From the NCBI GenBank assembly GCA_049647245.1, contig JBARXH010000047.1, positions 1 to 54,944 on the forward strand: DNA of 54,944 nucleotides, in the 5' to 3' direction. The stretch is from Litorimonas sp049647245. GTDB taxonomy: Bacteria; Pseudomonadota; Alphaproteobacteria; Caulobacterales; Maricaulaceae. Made by a program: the position numbers and the translations under genes. Below are positions 34,486-42,761 of the stretch, one piece after another; positions within the stretch are counted from its first letter, which is position 1; each line of letters starts with the position of its first letter. A model generated the notes under the pieces. That model was not told the origin of the DNA. It searched no databases and saw nothing but the letters and a program-made list of their open reading frames with translations.

Positions 34486-36267
34486 ATGAAGACATTCGCA
34501 TCCGGCCTGGCGCTTACATCCGGCCTGGCACTCATGGGCGCTGCCAGCCTCGGCCTGCCGGCATATGCGTCTGACAGCACCGAAACCCGCGTGGAAGCGC
34601 CGCTGACAATCGCCGCCCCGGACCGGCCGACGCCGGAACAGGCCCGCGAGACGGCCCTGTCGCTCTGGCTCGACGACGACCTGATCCACCATCCGAAAGG
34701 GTCCTGCGCCGGGTGCCACGGGCCGGACTTCATCGACCTCGCCTTCATCGGGTCGGAAGATGCGGAGATCACACGCCGCGCCCTGATCGACGGCGCAACG
34801 GAAGACGAGGCCGAGGCGCTCGTCTTGGCCGTCAACGACATGCGCGCCGAACTCGGCCTGCCCCAGCGGGACGCCCGCAGCTTCCGTCCCTTCCAGCCCG
34901 GCGGGGCCGTGCTGTTGCCGGACCTTCCGGACACGCCCTACATCGCCGCGGTCAAACGCGACATCGCCTTCGGAGAGCAGATGGAAGCGATGCTGCCGAC
35001 CCTGTTCGGCCCACCCATCGAGACGCTCGAGGATGCGCAAATCGCGCGCGAGGAGATGCTCGACCTGCTGAACGGCACCAACTACCGCGGCCATAATCCG
35101 CGCAGCCTAGACCTGCGCGCCCTGCCCGTCGGCGTCGTCTACCCACTCTGGTCCGCTGACCTGCATCACGGGGCCGGGGAAGGCACGATGAACGACTGGA
35201 TCGCCGACATGGCGCACGACGCCAAGGCCGGAGAGCGGGAAGCGTGGAAGTCGCAGATCCAGGCCTATCTCGACAAGCCGGACGAGGAGAATTTCTGGCG
35301 GCTCTACCGCGCGGCGGAAACGAAGACCGAAGCGGCCGCGCTTGCAGATTGCACCTATCCGAAGCGGAACGCGCACCTGGCGTGCGGGGCCACGGACGAC
35401 TTCAGCCGCAACAAGTTCCAGAGCGCGCTGATCGGGCAGCACATGATGCGCGAAGCCGCCTCGCCCCACCCGTCGACCTTCCTGCGCGGACCGCTCGCCT
35501 TCAGCTACACGCAGGAAGAGCCGCGCCTGGACTTCATGCTGAACCGCAAGAAGATCGAGCACCTGCCCGCCCCGTCCTGGGAAGTAGGCGACCGCGCGCG
35601 CGTCATGCTGGACAAGTCCAAGACGCAAGGCTCGCTCCGCACCCTGCTAGGACAGGTGGGCCTGCCGGGCTTCGTGCAGGACTCGGTGGATGCGGACCGG
35701 ACCTCGAAGACCGAACAGCAGGCGCTCCGCCTTTCATGGTTCTGGATCGGCTTCACAATGGATCCGAGCTTCGCGCGCATCCACTCGTCTAATTCCACCA
35801 AGAGCGGCGAGTACATGGTGGAAAGCCTGCTGCATGAGAACATGCACCTTCACAATGCCTTCGCCGCGCACACGCGGATCGTCGCGAAAGGGACCTTGCA
35901 GGAGGCCAACGTTAAACGGCAGGGTCGGAACCGGTACCCCGTGCTCGTCCCGCCCGTCTTCAAGCTCAACTACAGCTACTTCGTCGGCTACAAGCGCGAG
36001 AAACTGAAGTGGAACCAGAACAAGAAGGCCGGGAAGATCGTTCCGCAGGAACTGAAGGACGAGCAGGCCGCGCTCTGGACGCGGTTCAACGGCAACGCCT
36101 TCCGCATGGGCATGCATCTCTATCTGGACGACATCTCGGAGGGCGCAGCGCCGTCCAAGGTGCCGCTCTATGCCCTGCGCAGCCACTTCGCGACCTACCA
36201 CGCGGACTCTGCCGCAGCCGACACGGCGCTGATGGATCAGGTCGAGGCGGTGGCCCCCGCCAAGTAG
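34486..36267 (+). CDS. Exported protein with CXXCH heme motif and HEXXH motif
   Basis: 593-residue protein with an N-terminal signal (cleavage likely after AYA near residue 28) and ribosome-binding site AAGGGG 8 nt upstream of the ATG. One c-type heme motif, CAGCH at residues 74-78, follows a His pair (IHHPKGS). Far downstream HENMH at 450-454 matches HEXXH, with more His at 456 and 462, as in zinc metalloproteases or a metal centre. The remainder is long, charged and has no recognised domain. Predicted periplasmic; CXXCH implies heme attachment by the cytochrome c maturation system. No close family recognised. Confidence 0.75.
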   Translation: MKTFASGLALTSGLALMGAASLGLPAYASDSTETRVEAPLTIAAPDRPTPEQARETALSLWLDDDLIHHPKGSCAGCHGPDFIDLAFIGSEDAEITRRALIDGATEDEAEALVLAVNDMRAELGLPQRDARSFRPFQPGGAVLLPDLPDTPYIAAVKRDIAFGEQMEAMLPTLFGPPIETLEDAQIAREEMLDLLNGTNYRGHNPRSLDLRALPVGVVYPLWSADLHHGAGEGTMNDWIADMAHDAKAGEREAWKSQIQAYLDKPDEENFWRLYRAAETKTEAAALADCTYPKRNAHLACGATDDFSRNKFQSALIGQHMMREAASPHPSTFLRGPLAFSYTQEEPRLDFMLNRKKIEHLPAPSWEVGDRARVMLDKSKTQGSLRTLLGQVGLPGFVQDSVDADRTSKTEQQALRLSWFWIGFTMDPSFARIHSSNSTKSGEYMVESLLHENMHLHNAFAAHTRIVAKGTLQEANVKRQGRNRYPVLVPPVFKLNYSYFVGYKREKLKWNQNKKAGKIVPQELKDEQAALWTRFNGNAFRMGMHLYLDDISEGAAPSKVPLYALRSHFATYHADSAAADTALMDQVEAVAPAK

Positions 36268-36295
36268 GATCGATACAAAACGCTTAGCGGGCGCG

Positions 36296-36493
36296 TCAGC
36301 TTGCGTTGCGCGGGAGAATTTTCAGCAAGGCCAAGGCGATCACGACAATCGACAATTCAATGGCGGCGGCGTCCAAGGCCGCACCAACCTTCATGAACAC
36401 TGACGTGTAAGTCTCGTCGACAAAGGCGAGGATTATTCCTCCGACTGCACCGACGAGATTCGTGATCGCGACGATGATCAGCAAAGTGCGCAT
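36296..36493 (-). CDS. Small two-helix membrane protein
   Basis: 65 residues with two predicted transmembrane helices (about 3-25 and 42-61) separated by VDETYTSVFMKVGAALD. The ATG shares one base with the stop of the MaoC gene (TGATG), so it is translated as the last member of the CoA lyase-MaoC operon. No family recognised. A TTG one codon earlier is an alternative start. Confidence 0.6.
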   Translation of the reverse strand: MRTLLIIVAITNLVGAVGGIILAFVDETYTSVFMKVGAALDAAAIELSIVVIALALLKILPRNAS

Positions 36494-37014
36494 CAATAAG
36501 TCCCGACCTTGTCCTCGACCGCATTGCCCTTGGACGGGATCAGCATGTTGCGCCGGAACGTGCAGACCATCGTGCCGTCCTGATTGAAACCGCGCGTGAC
36601 GATGGTGACAATGCCCTGCCCCGGACGGCTCTTGCTCTCGCGCTTGCCCAGCACTTCGCTCTCGCCGTAGATCGTGTCTCCGGCGAAGACGGGCGCGGTG
36701 AACTTCACCTCGTCCATGCCGAGATTGGCGATGGCCTTCTGCGAGCAGTCGGTCACGCTCATGCCGATCAGCAAGGCGAGCGTATACGGCGACACGACGA
36801 GGTTGCGCTTGAACTCTGAGGCCTTGGCGAACTCCACGTCGAAATGCATCGGGTGGGTGTTCATGGTCATCAAGGTGAAGAGGTGATTGTCATACTCCGT
36901 CACGGTCTTGCCGGGACGGTGTTCGTAGATGTCGCCTTCCTTGAAGTCCTCGTAGTAGCGACCGAACGTCTCCCGGTACCGGTTCGGGCCCACTTCCTTG
37001 ACGTGTCCGACCAT
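36493..37014 (-). CDS. MaoC-like (R)-specific enoyl-CoA hydratase
   Basis: 173-residue hot-dog-fold dehydratase that adds water to, or removes it from, an acyl-CoA. Signature EYDNHLFTLMTMNTHPMHFDVEFAK contains the catalytic Asp/His pair of the MaoC family, followed by SPYTLALLIG and VKFTAPVFAGDTIY. It begins 2 nt after the CoA lyase and ends on the small membrane protein. Resembles mesaconyl-CoA or itaconyl-CoA hydratases, which also sit beside CitE-like lyases; specificity not proven. Confidence 0.87.
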   Translation of the reverse strand: MVGHVKEVGPNRYRETFGRYYEDFKEGDIYEHRPGKTVTEYDNHLFTLMTMNTHPMHFDVEFAKASEFKRNLVVSPYTLALLIGMSVTDCSQKAIANLGMDEVKFTAPVFAGDTIYGESEVLGKRESKSRPGQGIVTIVTRGFNQDGTMVCTFRRNMLIPSKGNAVEDKVGTY

Positions 37015-37016
37015 GG

Positions 37017-37832
37017 CTAGTTCTCCTGCTGGCGTCTGGCGCGGGCGAGCACCCGCTCCGCGCCCTTGAGCATGGGCGCTTCGATGAGTTTTCCGTCGAG
37101 CAGCGCGGCATTGCCGCCGCTTTGGTCGTAGGCGGCGCGGAGGCGTTCGGCCTGGTCCACCTCGGCACCGGACGGGGCGAGCGCATCGTGGATGGCGGTG
37201 ATCTGCTTGGGATGGATGGCGGCGCGCGCCGGGATGCCGAGAGCCGCGACGCGGGCCGTGTCCGCCGTGCCGCCCTCGACATCGTGGACGTCCAGAAAGG
37301 GCACGTCGAACAGCAACACCTCATGCGCCACCGCGCAGGTCGCGAGATGGCTGCGCGCGTAGAGGAAGCTCTCGAACGTCATGGGAATGCCCATGTCGGC
37401 GGAATAGTCGCCGCCCCCGAAGAGCGCCATGGTCACCGCGTCGAGCGCCAGTATGTCGGCCGCGTTCAGAATCGCCTTGGCGCTTTCCAGCACGGGCAGG
37501 ATTGGGGACCGGACCCGCAGGCCCTCAACCTCTTCGGCCGTGTCCACCTTGGGCACCATGACGAAGGGCAGTTCGAGGTCCGCGATCGCCTCTTGGTCGG
37601 CCAGGCAGGCGTCCGAACCCGGCTCGTTGATGCGAAGGCCGAAATGCCGATGCGGGGCCTCCCGGAGGAAGCCGATCACCGTCTCCCGTGCAGCGTCCTT
37701 CTCCTCCGGTGCGACCGCGTCCTCCAGATCGATGCAGACCAGGTCCGCACCGGATGCGCAGGCCTTCTCGAACCGTTCCGGCCGGTTGCCGGGCACGAAG
37801 AGCAGCGAGCGGTGGTCTGGCATGTCCGTCAT
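37017..37832 (-). CDS. HpcH/HpaI-family CoA ester lyase (CitE-like)
   Basis: 271-residue TIM-barrel lyase. Opens RSLLFVPGNRPERFEKA, with CIDLEDAVAPEEK (metal-binding acidic pair), VPKVDTAEEVEGL and LFGGGDYSADMGI. Family members cleave malyl-CoA, beta-methylmalyl-CoA or citramalyl-CoA. Start at the ATG with AAGGGG upstream, since the upstream extension is not family-like. With MaoC it resembles the last two steps of the itaconate or mesaconate route, which would also need a CoA-transferase such as those nearby. Confidence 0.87.
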   Translation of the reverse strand: MTDMPDHRSLLFVPGNRPERFEKACASGADLVCIDLEDAVAPEEKDAARETVIGFLREAPHRHFGLRINEPGSDACLADQEAIADLELPFVMVPKVDTAEEVEGLRVRSPILPVLESAKAILNAADILALDAVTMALFGGGDYSADMGIPMTFESFLYARSHLATCAVAHEVLLFDVPFLDVHDVEGGTADTARVAALGIPARAAIHPKQITAIHDALAPSGAEVDQAERLRAAYDQSGGNAALLDGKLIEAPMLKGAERVLARARRQQEN

Positions 37833-37912
37833 GGCGCGCCCCTTAGGGTTTTGTCGGTGGGAGTGTTTGTTCTCTAGCAAACCAAGCCCGCTGCGGATAA
37901 CGCTCTCTCCCC

Positions 37913-38755
37913 ATGGCCTCCTACACCCTCACCCTGTCCTGCGACGACCGCCCGGGCATCGTGGCGTCCGTCACCGGTCTTTTGCAACGTGAAGGCGGCA
38001 ACATCACCGAGGCCCAGCAATATAACGACCCGGAGAGCGGACGTTTCTTCATGCGGGTGGCCTTCGATTGCGAGGACGGTGCCTCCTTCTCGCGCGTATT
38101 CGGCCCTCTCGCCGAAAAGCACGGAATGACGTGGCACCTCAGGGACGGATCGAGGCCCAAGCGCGTCCTCATACTCGTATCCAAGTTCGACCAGTGCCTC
38201 ATCGATCTGCTCTACCGTACCCGCCTAGGAGAGTTGGATATGGAGGTCGTCGGGGTGGTGTCGAACCATCCGCGCGAGGCCATCGGCGTCAGCAACCTGC
38301 ACGGCGTGCCCTTCCATCATCTGCCGATCACGAAAGCCACCAAGTCCGCGCAGGAAGCGAAGCTCAGAGCGCTGATCGAGGAGACGGGTGCCGAGCTGGT
38401 CGTGCTCGCCCGCTACATGCAGATCCTGTCGGACGAATTGTCCCGCGATCTGGCCGGGCGCTGCGTCAACATCCACCACAGTTTCCTGCCCGGTTTCAAG
38501 GGCGCGCGGCCCTATCATCAGGCGCACAGGCGCGGGGTCAAGATGATCGGCGCGACGGCGCACTTCGTGACGCCCGATCTCGACGAAGGCCCGATCATCG
38601 CCCAGGGCGTCGAACCCATCACCCACGCCGACACGCCGGAGCGCCTCGTCGCCAAGGGCCGCAGCATCGAGCAGCGCGTCCTGTCCCGTGCGGTCAAGGC
38701 GCTGCTGGAAGACCGTGTGTTCCTGAACGGGCAGCGGACGGTGGTGTTCGACTAA
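37913..38755 (+). CDS. purU: Formyltetrahydrofolate deformylase
   Basis: Hydrolyses 10-formyl-THF to formate and THF, supplying formate for purine synthesis and balancing C1 pools. N-terminal ACT domain LSCDDRPGIVASVTGLL; the hydrolase domain has VVSNHP and the catalytic NIHHSFLPGFKGARPY. C-terminal TAHFVTPDLDEGPII fits PurU. 280 residues, complete. Divergent from the CoA lyase; its end overlaps the deacetylase stop region by 4 nt convergently. Confidence 0.94.
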   Translation: MASYTLTLSCDDRPGIVASVTGLLQREGGNITEAQQYNDPESGRFFMRVAFDCEDGASFSRVFGPLAEKHGMTWHLRDGSRPKRVLILVSKFDQCLIDLLYRTRLGELDMEVVGVVSNHPREAIGVSNLHGVPFHHLPITKATKSAQEAKLRALIEETGAELVVLARYMQILSDELSRDLAGRCVNIHHSFLPGFKGARPYHQAHRRGVKMIGATAHFVTPDLDEGPIIAQGVEPITHADTPERLVAKGRSIEQRVLSRAVKALLEDRVFLNGQRTVVFD

Positions 38756-39633
38756 GGCGCGGGGACTGCCGCCTTGAAGGCTTCCGCGATCTGCTCGCGC
38801 GTGGCGATCCAGACATCGTCATGGCCTGTGACATAGTCCAACACCTCGTCCAGTGCGCCGATCCGCCCCGGACGGCCGATGATGCGCAGGTGGAGGCCGA
38901 GACTCATCATCCGCGCGCCGTGTGAACGGCTTTCTGCCAGCAGCGCGTCGAACGTCGCCTTGGCATAATCGACCCATTGGTGGGTCGTGAAGGCCGGCGA
39001 GAGCCAGAACTTCATGTCGTTGCTGTCCACCGCGTAGGGCAGGACGATGATGGGGCCGTGTTCCGTCTCCTCCCAGCGCGGGAAGTCGTCGGAATAGTCG
39101 TCCATGTGGTAGAGATAGCCGAGGTCGGCCAGCGTGCCGCGGAGCTCGTCCCGGTGCAGGTAGCGCGACAGGTAGCCGACGGGCGGCCGGCCGCAGGTCT
39201 TCGCGATGCTGTCCGTGCCGCGCTGCACGAAGGCGCGCTCCTCCTCCACGGACTTGTTGAAGGTGAAGAGCCAACGCCAACCATGGTTGGCCGGTTCGTC
39301 GCCCCGCGCGGCGATGGCCTCCCCAATCCAGGGAGCCTTCTCCAGCGCCTGCGCGCAGATCGTCCAGGTTGCGGGCACGCCGTGCCGCTCCAGCCGTTCC
39401 AGAATGCGAGGCGCGCCCCGGTTGATGCCGTACTGGTAGGAGGACTCGTTGCCATGCACCCGGATCGGCGCCTTGAGCGGCGGCATCAGCTCGTCCACCG
39501 GCTCCGGCGCCTTGTCGCCTTGCGGCAGTCCACGCTCCGCCCCCTCCTCGACATTGACGACGAGGGAAAAGGCGAGCGTCTTGCCTCCGGGCCAGGTGAA
39601 GCCGTCCGGTGCGGGATCGGGAGGATAAGTCAT
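38752..39633 (-). CDS. Polysaccharide deacetylase-family (PuuE-like) protein
   Basis: 293-residue NodB-fold protein of the soluble cytosolic group. Segments SLVVNVEEGAERGL, ERLERHGVPATWTICAQA, EPANHGWRW and GYLSRYLHRDELRG resemble the allantoinase PuuE subgroup rather than chitin-type deacetylases. Close linkage to purU recalls purine metabolism, but no other purine-catabolic gene is here. No signal peptide. It follows directly after the small membrane protein with no gap. Confidence 0.78.
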   Translation of the reverse strand: MTYPPDPAPDGFTWPGGKTLAFSLVVNVEEGAERGLPQGDKAPEPVDELMPPLKAPIRVHGNESSYQYGINRGAPRILERLERHGVPATWTICAQALEKAPWIGEAIAARGDEPANHGWRWLFTFNKSVEEERAFVQRGTDSIAKTCGRPPVGYLSRYLHRDELRGTLADLGYLYHMDDYSDDFPRWEETEHGPIIVLPYAVDSNDMKFWLSPAFTTHQWVDYAKATFDALLAESRSHGARMMSLGLHLRIIGRPGRIGALDEVLDYVTGHDDVWIATREQIAEAFKAAVPAP

Positions 39634-39819
39634 CTACGTCTCATTGGATTTGTTGAACGCGAACCAGCTCAGGGCGACGATCCCGACCCAAGCCGAGAAG
39701 GTCAGCAAGGCGGGGACATATTGGCCGGCATAGGCGAAGCGGAGCGTCAGGAAACCGAGATAAAGGCCGAAGACCCCGGCGACGACCCCGGTGAGCGCGA
39801 TCGCCCATCCCCGGCTCAA
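39634..39819 (-). CDS. Small two-helix membrane protein
   Basis: 61 residues with two hydrophobic stretches (about 6-30 and 35-54). It starts at a TTG that overlaps the SDR stop (TTGA) and has AGGAG 5 nt upstream, so the unusual start is well supported. It ends on a TAG abutting the deacetylase start. No family recognised. It is the second tiny two-helix membrane protein embedded in this metabolic region. Confidence 0.6.
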   Translation of the reverse strand: MSRGWAIALTGVVAGVFGLYLGFLTLRFAYAGQYVPALLTFSAWVGIVALSWFAFNKSNET

Positions 39820-40649
39820 TGCGGCTCCTCGCCGCCGCTGACATTCATGCTCTCCGCCGTGATGTACTTCGCCTCGTCCGTGCAGAGCCAGGCGACGGCG
39901 TTGGCCGTGTCCTCGGGCAGGCCGGGTCGGCCCATGGGTATCCGGGCGGCCATGGCGGCAAGATAGTCCTCAACGCTGTCCGCCCCCGTGACTTCGGCAA
40001 AGTATTCGTTCTGCCACGCGCCCAGCCCCGTCGTGACATGGTTGGGACAGACATTGTTGACCGTTATGCCGTGCGCGCCCAGCTCCGTTGCCGCGCTGCG
40101 CACAAGACCGACGAGGCCGTGCTTGGACGAGGTGTAGGCCTGGGCGTGGGGAAAGCCGCTCTTGGCGGCCTGGCTGGCGATATTGACGATGCGTCCTCCC
40201 TTGCCCTGGTCCACCATGACTTCCGCAGCTGCCTTCAAGCCGAAGAACGCGCCCGACAGGTTCACGTCGATCACGGCGCGCCAGTCCTCTTCGGTCACGT
40301 CGAGCAGCGGTTTCATGATGTAGCCGATGCCCGCATTGTTGACCCAGATGTCGAGCGAGCCATGCGTGTCCGCTGCATGCTGGGCGAGCGCCCTCACCTC
40401 TTCCAGCGACCGCACGTCGCAGGTCTTCGTGGACACATCCACGCCGAGCCCGCGCAGCCCGTCTGCGATCTGCTCCATCTCGTCCGTCGTGCCGATATGC
40501 GCTTCGCCCGTTGCGGCGTCCCGGGTTTCGCCGATATCCGAGATCACAATGTTGCAGCCTTCCTCGGCCAGGCGCTTGGCGATGGCGAAGCCCAGTCCGC
40601 CCGTCCGCCCTGAACCGGTGATGACGGCCGTCTTGCCGGTCAGGCGCAT
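39816..40649 (-). CDS. SDR-family oxidoreductase
   Basis: 277-residue short-chain dehydrogenase beginning MRLTGKTAVITGSGRTGGLGFAIA (a longer glycine loop than the usual TGxxxGxG). NNAGIGY, NIASQAA and YTSSKHG give the catalytic Ser/Tyr/Lys. The ATG shares one base with the stop of the RedY-like gene upstream (TGATG). An insertion near residue 45 (ETRDAATGEAHIGTTDEM) is longer than typical. Substrate unknown. Confidence 0.86.
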   Translation of the reverse strand: MRLTGKTAVITGSGRTGGLGFAIAKRLAEEGCNIVISDIGETRDAATGEAHIGTTDEMEQIADGLRGLGVDVSTKTCDVRSLEEVRALAQHAADTHGSLDIWVNNAGIGYIMKPLLDVTEEDWRAVIDVNLSGAFFGLKAAAEVMVDQGKGGRIVNIASQAAKSGFPHAQAYTSSKHGLVGLVRSAATELGAHGITVNNVCPNHVTTGLGAWQNEYFAEVTGADSVEDYLAAMAARIPMGRPGLPEDTANAVAWLCTDEAKYITAESMNVSGGEEPH

Positions 40650-40963
40650 CAGAGCTTCTCCGTGGTCAGGAAGACGAGGTCCTTGGTCAGCTCGTTCTGG
40701 AACTCCGCCGCCACGGCCTGCATCGCCTCGGTGGAGGCGTCCGCGCCGAACGCGTCCATGTCGTTGATGTCGAGGATCTCGAAATACTGATAGGGCGGTT
40801 CGCCGTCGCCGAACAGCAGTCCCGTATTTCTGTAGACGTCGAACGTGTCGACCGATCGCAATGCGTTGACGCCCGGAATGTCCTTGGTCTTCGCCCAATC
40901 CTCGTATCGTTCGCGGGTCACCCCGTCCTTGAGATTGAAGAGAACGAGAATGCGCTGCGCCAT
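40649..40963 (-). CDS. RedY/HapK-like small protein
   Basis: 104-residue protein whose opening MAQRILVLFNLKDGVTRERYEDWA and later YQYFEILDINDMDAF fit the RedY/HapK-like ferredoxin-fold family seen near SDR and aromatic-compound genes. Function in this family is poorly known. First gene of the RedY-SDR-membrane protein-deacetylase run on the minus strand; its promoter region is shared with the divergent methyltransferase. Confidence 0.65.
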   Translation of the reverse strand: MAQRILVLFNLKDGVTRERYEDWAKTKDIPGVNALRSVDTFDVYRNTGLLFGDGEPPYQYFEILDINDMDAFGADASTEAMQAVAAEFQNELTKDLVFLTTEKL

Positions 40964-41027
40964 GGGCTGAGTCTCCGCCTGTCTGTGCCGGTTCGTGCGA
41001 CCCTATGTCCGTGTCCGCGCCGTGCAA

Positions 41028-41043
41028 AGTTGACAAGCGTCAA
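41028..41043. promoter_or_regulatory. Operator-like repeat overlapping a TTGACA box
   Basis: GTTGAC-AAGC-GTCAAC is a perfect 6 bp inverted repeat, containing a plus-strand TTGACA at 41029-41034, in the gap between divergent genes at 40963 and 41078. A regulator bound here could block a plus-strand -35 element. No convincing -10 was found at the standard spacing. Confidence 0.4.
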
Positions 41044-41077
41044 CCCCCGGAAAGCCATCGCGCGTTAACGGCGGCGC

Positions 41078-42271
41078 ATGACCCAGAAAAGCTATGACGG
41101 ACCGCCGGACTACCGCCTCGTGGGCGAACACGGCATGTTCCCCAGGACCAGCCATGACGAAAAGGCGCGGTTCAACTTTCTTGCCCATCTGAACCGCCAT
41201 CTCGCCTCGCGCATTCTGCCCGGCGTGAAGACGGCCTACGAGACCCGCGTCGAGCCGACGATCGAGCCGAAGACCCGCCACGACGTGCGCAAGGCGCTGC
41301 TCGACGACCCGCTCTTCCAGCACTGGTCGGCCCTGCGCCGTGGCACGATGGAACTGCGCCAGCAGGCAGGCCGCTGGGTAACGCTGCGCCAGGCCGGCGA
41401 CATGAACGCCAAAGCCAAGGCGCTGACAGACGGGGACGACCGGCTGCAGCTTGACCCCGACCTCGAAATCCCGCCCTATCTGGCCAAGATCGACCATCAC
41501 TGCATGCCCGGCTCCTACCATGACGAGCTCGTGCCCGGCGACGTGACTGGACCGGCCAATTATGATTGCGGCATCTTCGTCACCACGGGCGGCGGTCTGG
41601 GCCGTTTCAACGACGGCGGCGGCCATGCGGTCGTCAAATGGATGAAAACCAACCGCCCGGACTTCAAGCCCAAGCGCATCCTCGATATCGGAGGCGGTCT
41701 CGGACAGAACGTCCTGCCCATCGCGCAAGCCTATCCCGACGCCGAAGTCGTCTGCCTCGACACGGGCGCGCCCAGCCTGCGCTACGGCCTTGCTCGCGCC
41801 AAGGAGATGGGTGTTGAAAATGTGCGCTTCGTGCAAGGCAATGCGGAGGATCTGACGGAACTGTTCCCGGACGGCCACTTCGACTGGGTGCAGAGCACCA
41901 TGTTCCTGCATGAAACCAGCGTGAAGGCGATGCCCCGCATCATGCGCGAAAGCCACCGCCTGCTCGCGCCCGGCGGCATCTGCATGCACGTCGAGCAGCC
42001 GCAATATTCGGACGACATGCCGCTCTACGAGCAGGCGATCCGCGACTGGGACGCCTTCTACAATAACGAGCCATTCTGGACGAAGATGCACGAACTCGAC
42101 CTCGACCAGTGGATGATGGACGCAGGCTTTTCTCGCGACGAGCTACTCCATGGCGGCGTCGCGGCGGTCGTGGATGCCGATCTCTTCCCCGAACACGCCA
42201 ATGACGACGTCGAGGATTACGGCCGCAAGGCCGCCTGGCACATCGTCGGCGGAGAGAAGAAGGCGGCCTGA
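41078..42271 (+). CDS. Class I SAM-dependent methyltransferase
   Basis: 397 residues. SAM-binding motif I ILDIGGGLGQNVLPIAQAYPDAEVVCLD is near residue 205, with VRFVQGNAEDL and FDWVQSTMFLHE as later motifs. An N-terminal region of about 200 residues contains KIDHHCMPGSYHDELVPGDVTGPANYDCG, an unusual extension not typical of small methyltransferases. Acceptor unknown. Coupled to the 119-residue gene downstream (1 nt gap). Similar long methyltransferases occur in sphingomonad-like catabolic clusters, but this is from memory. Confidence 0.72.
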   Translation: MTQKSYDGPPDYRLVGEHGMFPRTSHDEKARFNFLAHLNRHLASRILPGVKTAYETRVEPTIEPKTRHDVRKALLDDPLFQHWSALRRGTMELRQQAGRWVTLRQAGDMNAKAKALTDGDDRLQLDPDLEIPPYLAKIDHHCMPGSYHDELVPGDVTGPANYDCGIFVTTGGGLGRFNDGGGHAVVKWMKTNRPDFKPKRILDIGGGLGQNVLPIAQAYPDAEVVCLDTGAPSLRYGLARAKEMGVENVRFVQGNAEDLTELFPDGHFDWVQSTMFLHETSVKAMPRIMRESHRLLAPGGICMHVEQPQYSDDMPLYEQAIRDWDAFYNNEPFWTKMHELDLDQWMMDAGFSRDELLHGGVAAVVDADLFPEHANDDVEDYGRKAAWHIVGGEKKAA

Positions 42272-42272
42272 C

Positions 42273-42632
42273 GTGTCCCAGCAGATCGACCCCCTCGCCC
42301 TCGCGGGCGCGAAACCCAAGGGCAAACGGCCCTACTTCCTGAAAGACCCGGACGTGGAACGCATCCTGGCGGTCGTTATGGCGGTGGCGCAGGAACTCGC
42401 CGTCACGCGCGAACGGCTCGATACGGTGGAACGCCTGCTGGAGGCCAAGGGCATCACCCAGGCCGACATCGAAGCCTTCCAGCCTACGCCCGAACAAGCC
42501 GACGAACGCGGCGCCTGGCACCAGGAATATCTCGCCCGCATCCTGCGCATCTACCAGCAGGAGATCGAAGCGCTCGACAAACCGGCGGAACCGAGTTCTG
42601 AGGAGGTCGGCGAGGAGCTGGCACGGGGGTAA
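42273..42632 (+). CDS. Small protein coupled to the methyltransferase
   Basis: 119 residues from a GTG one base after the methyltransferase stop. The sequence is helical, charged and soluble (KRPYFLKDPDVERILAVV, ERLDTVERLLEAKGI), with likely coiled-coil character at about 40-60. No domain recognised. The tight coupling suggests a partner subunit. Confidence 0.6.
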   Translation: MSQQIDPLALAGAKPKGKRPYFLKDPDVERILAVVMAVAQELAVTRERLDTVERLLEAKGITQADIEAFQPTPEQADERGAWHQEYLARILRIYQQEIEALDKPAEPSSEEVGEELARG

Positions 42633-42738
42633 GCCTCTAATCTGCTCCCCAAGGCGTGCGTCCCGAAGAGGTGCGAGGGGTAACTCTCATTGTGAGCCTG
42701 AGCGGGTCACGGCCCCTACTCAGCATCTCGCAGTTCTC

Positions 42739-42761
42739 TTCCCCGCACGGCGCGGGGGGAA
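42739..42761. terminator. GC-rich hairpin between convergent genes
   Basis: CCCCGC pairs with GCGGGG around a short loop, flanked by TT and AA. It lies in the 160 nt gap between the convergent methyltransferase partner gene and folK. No T run, so only a weak terminator call. Confidence 0.3.
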
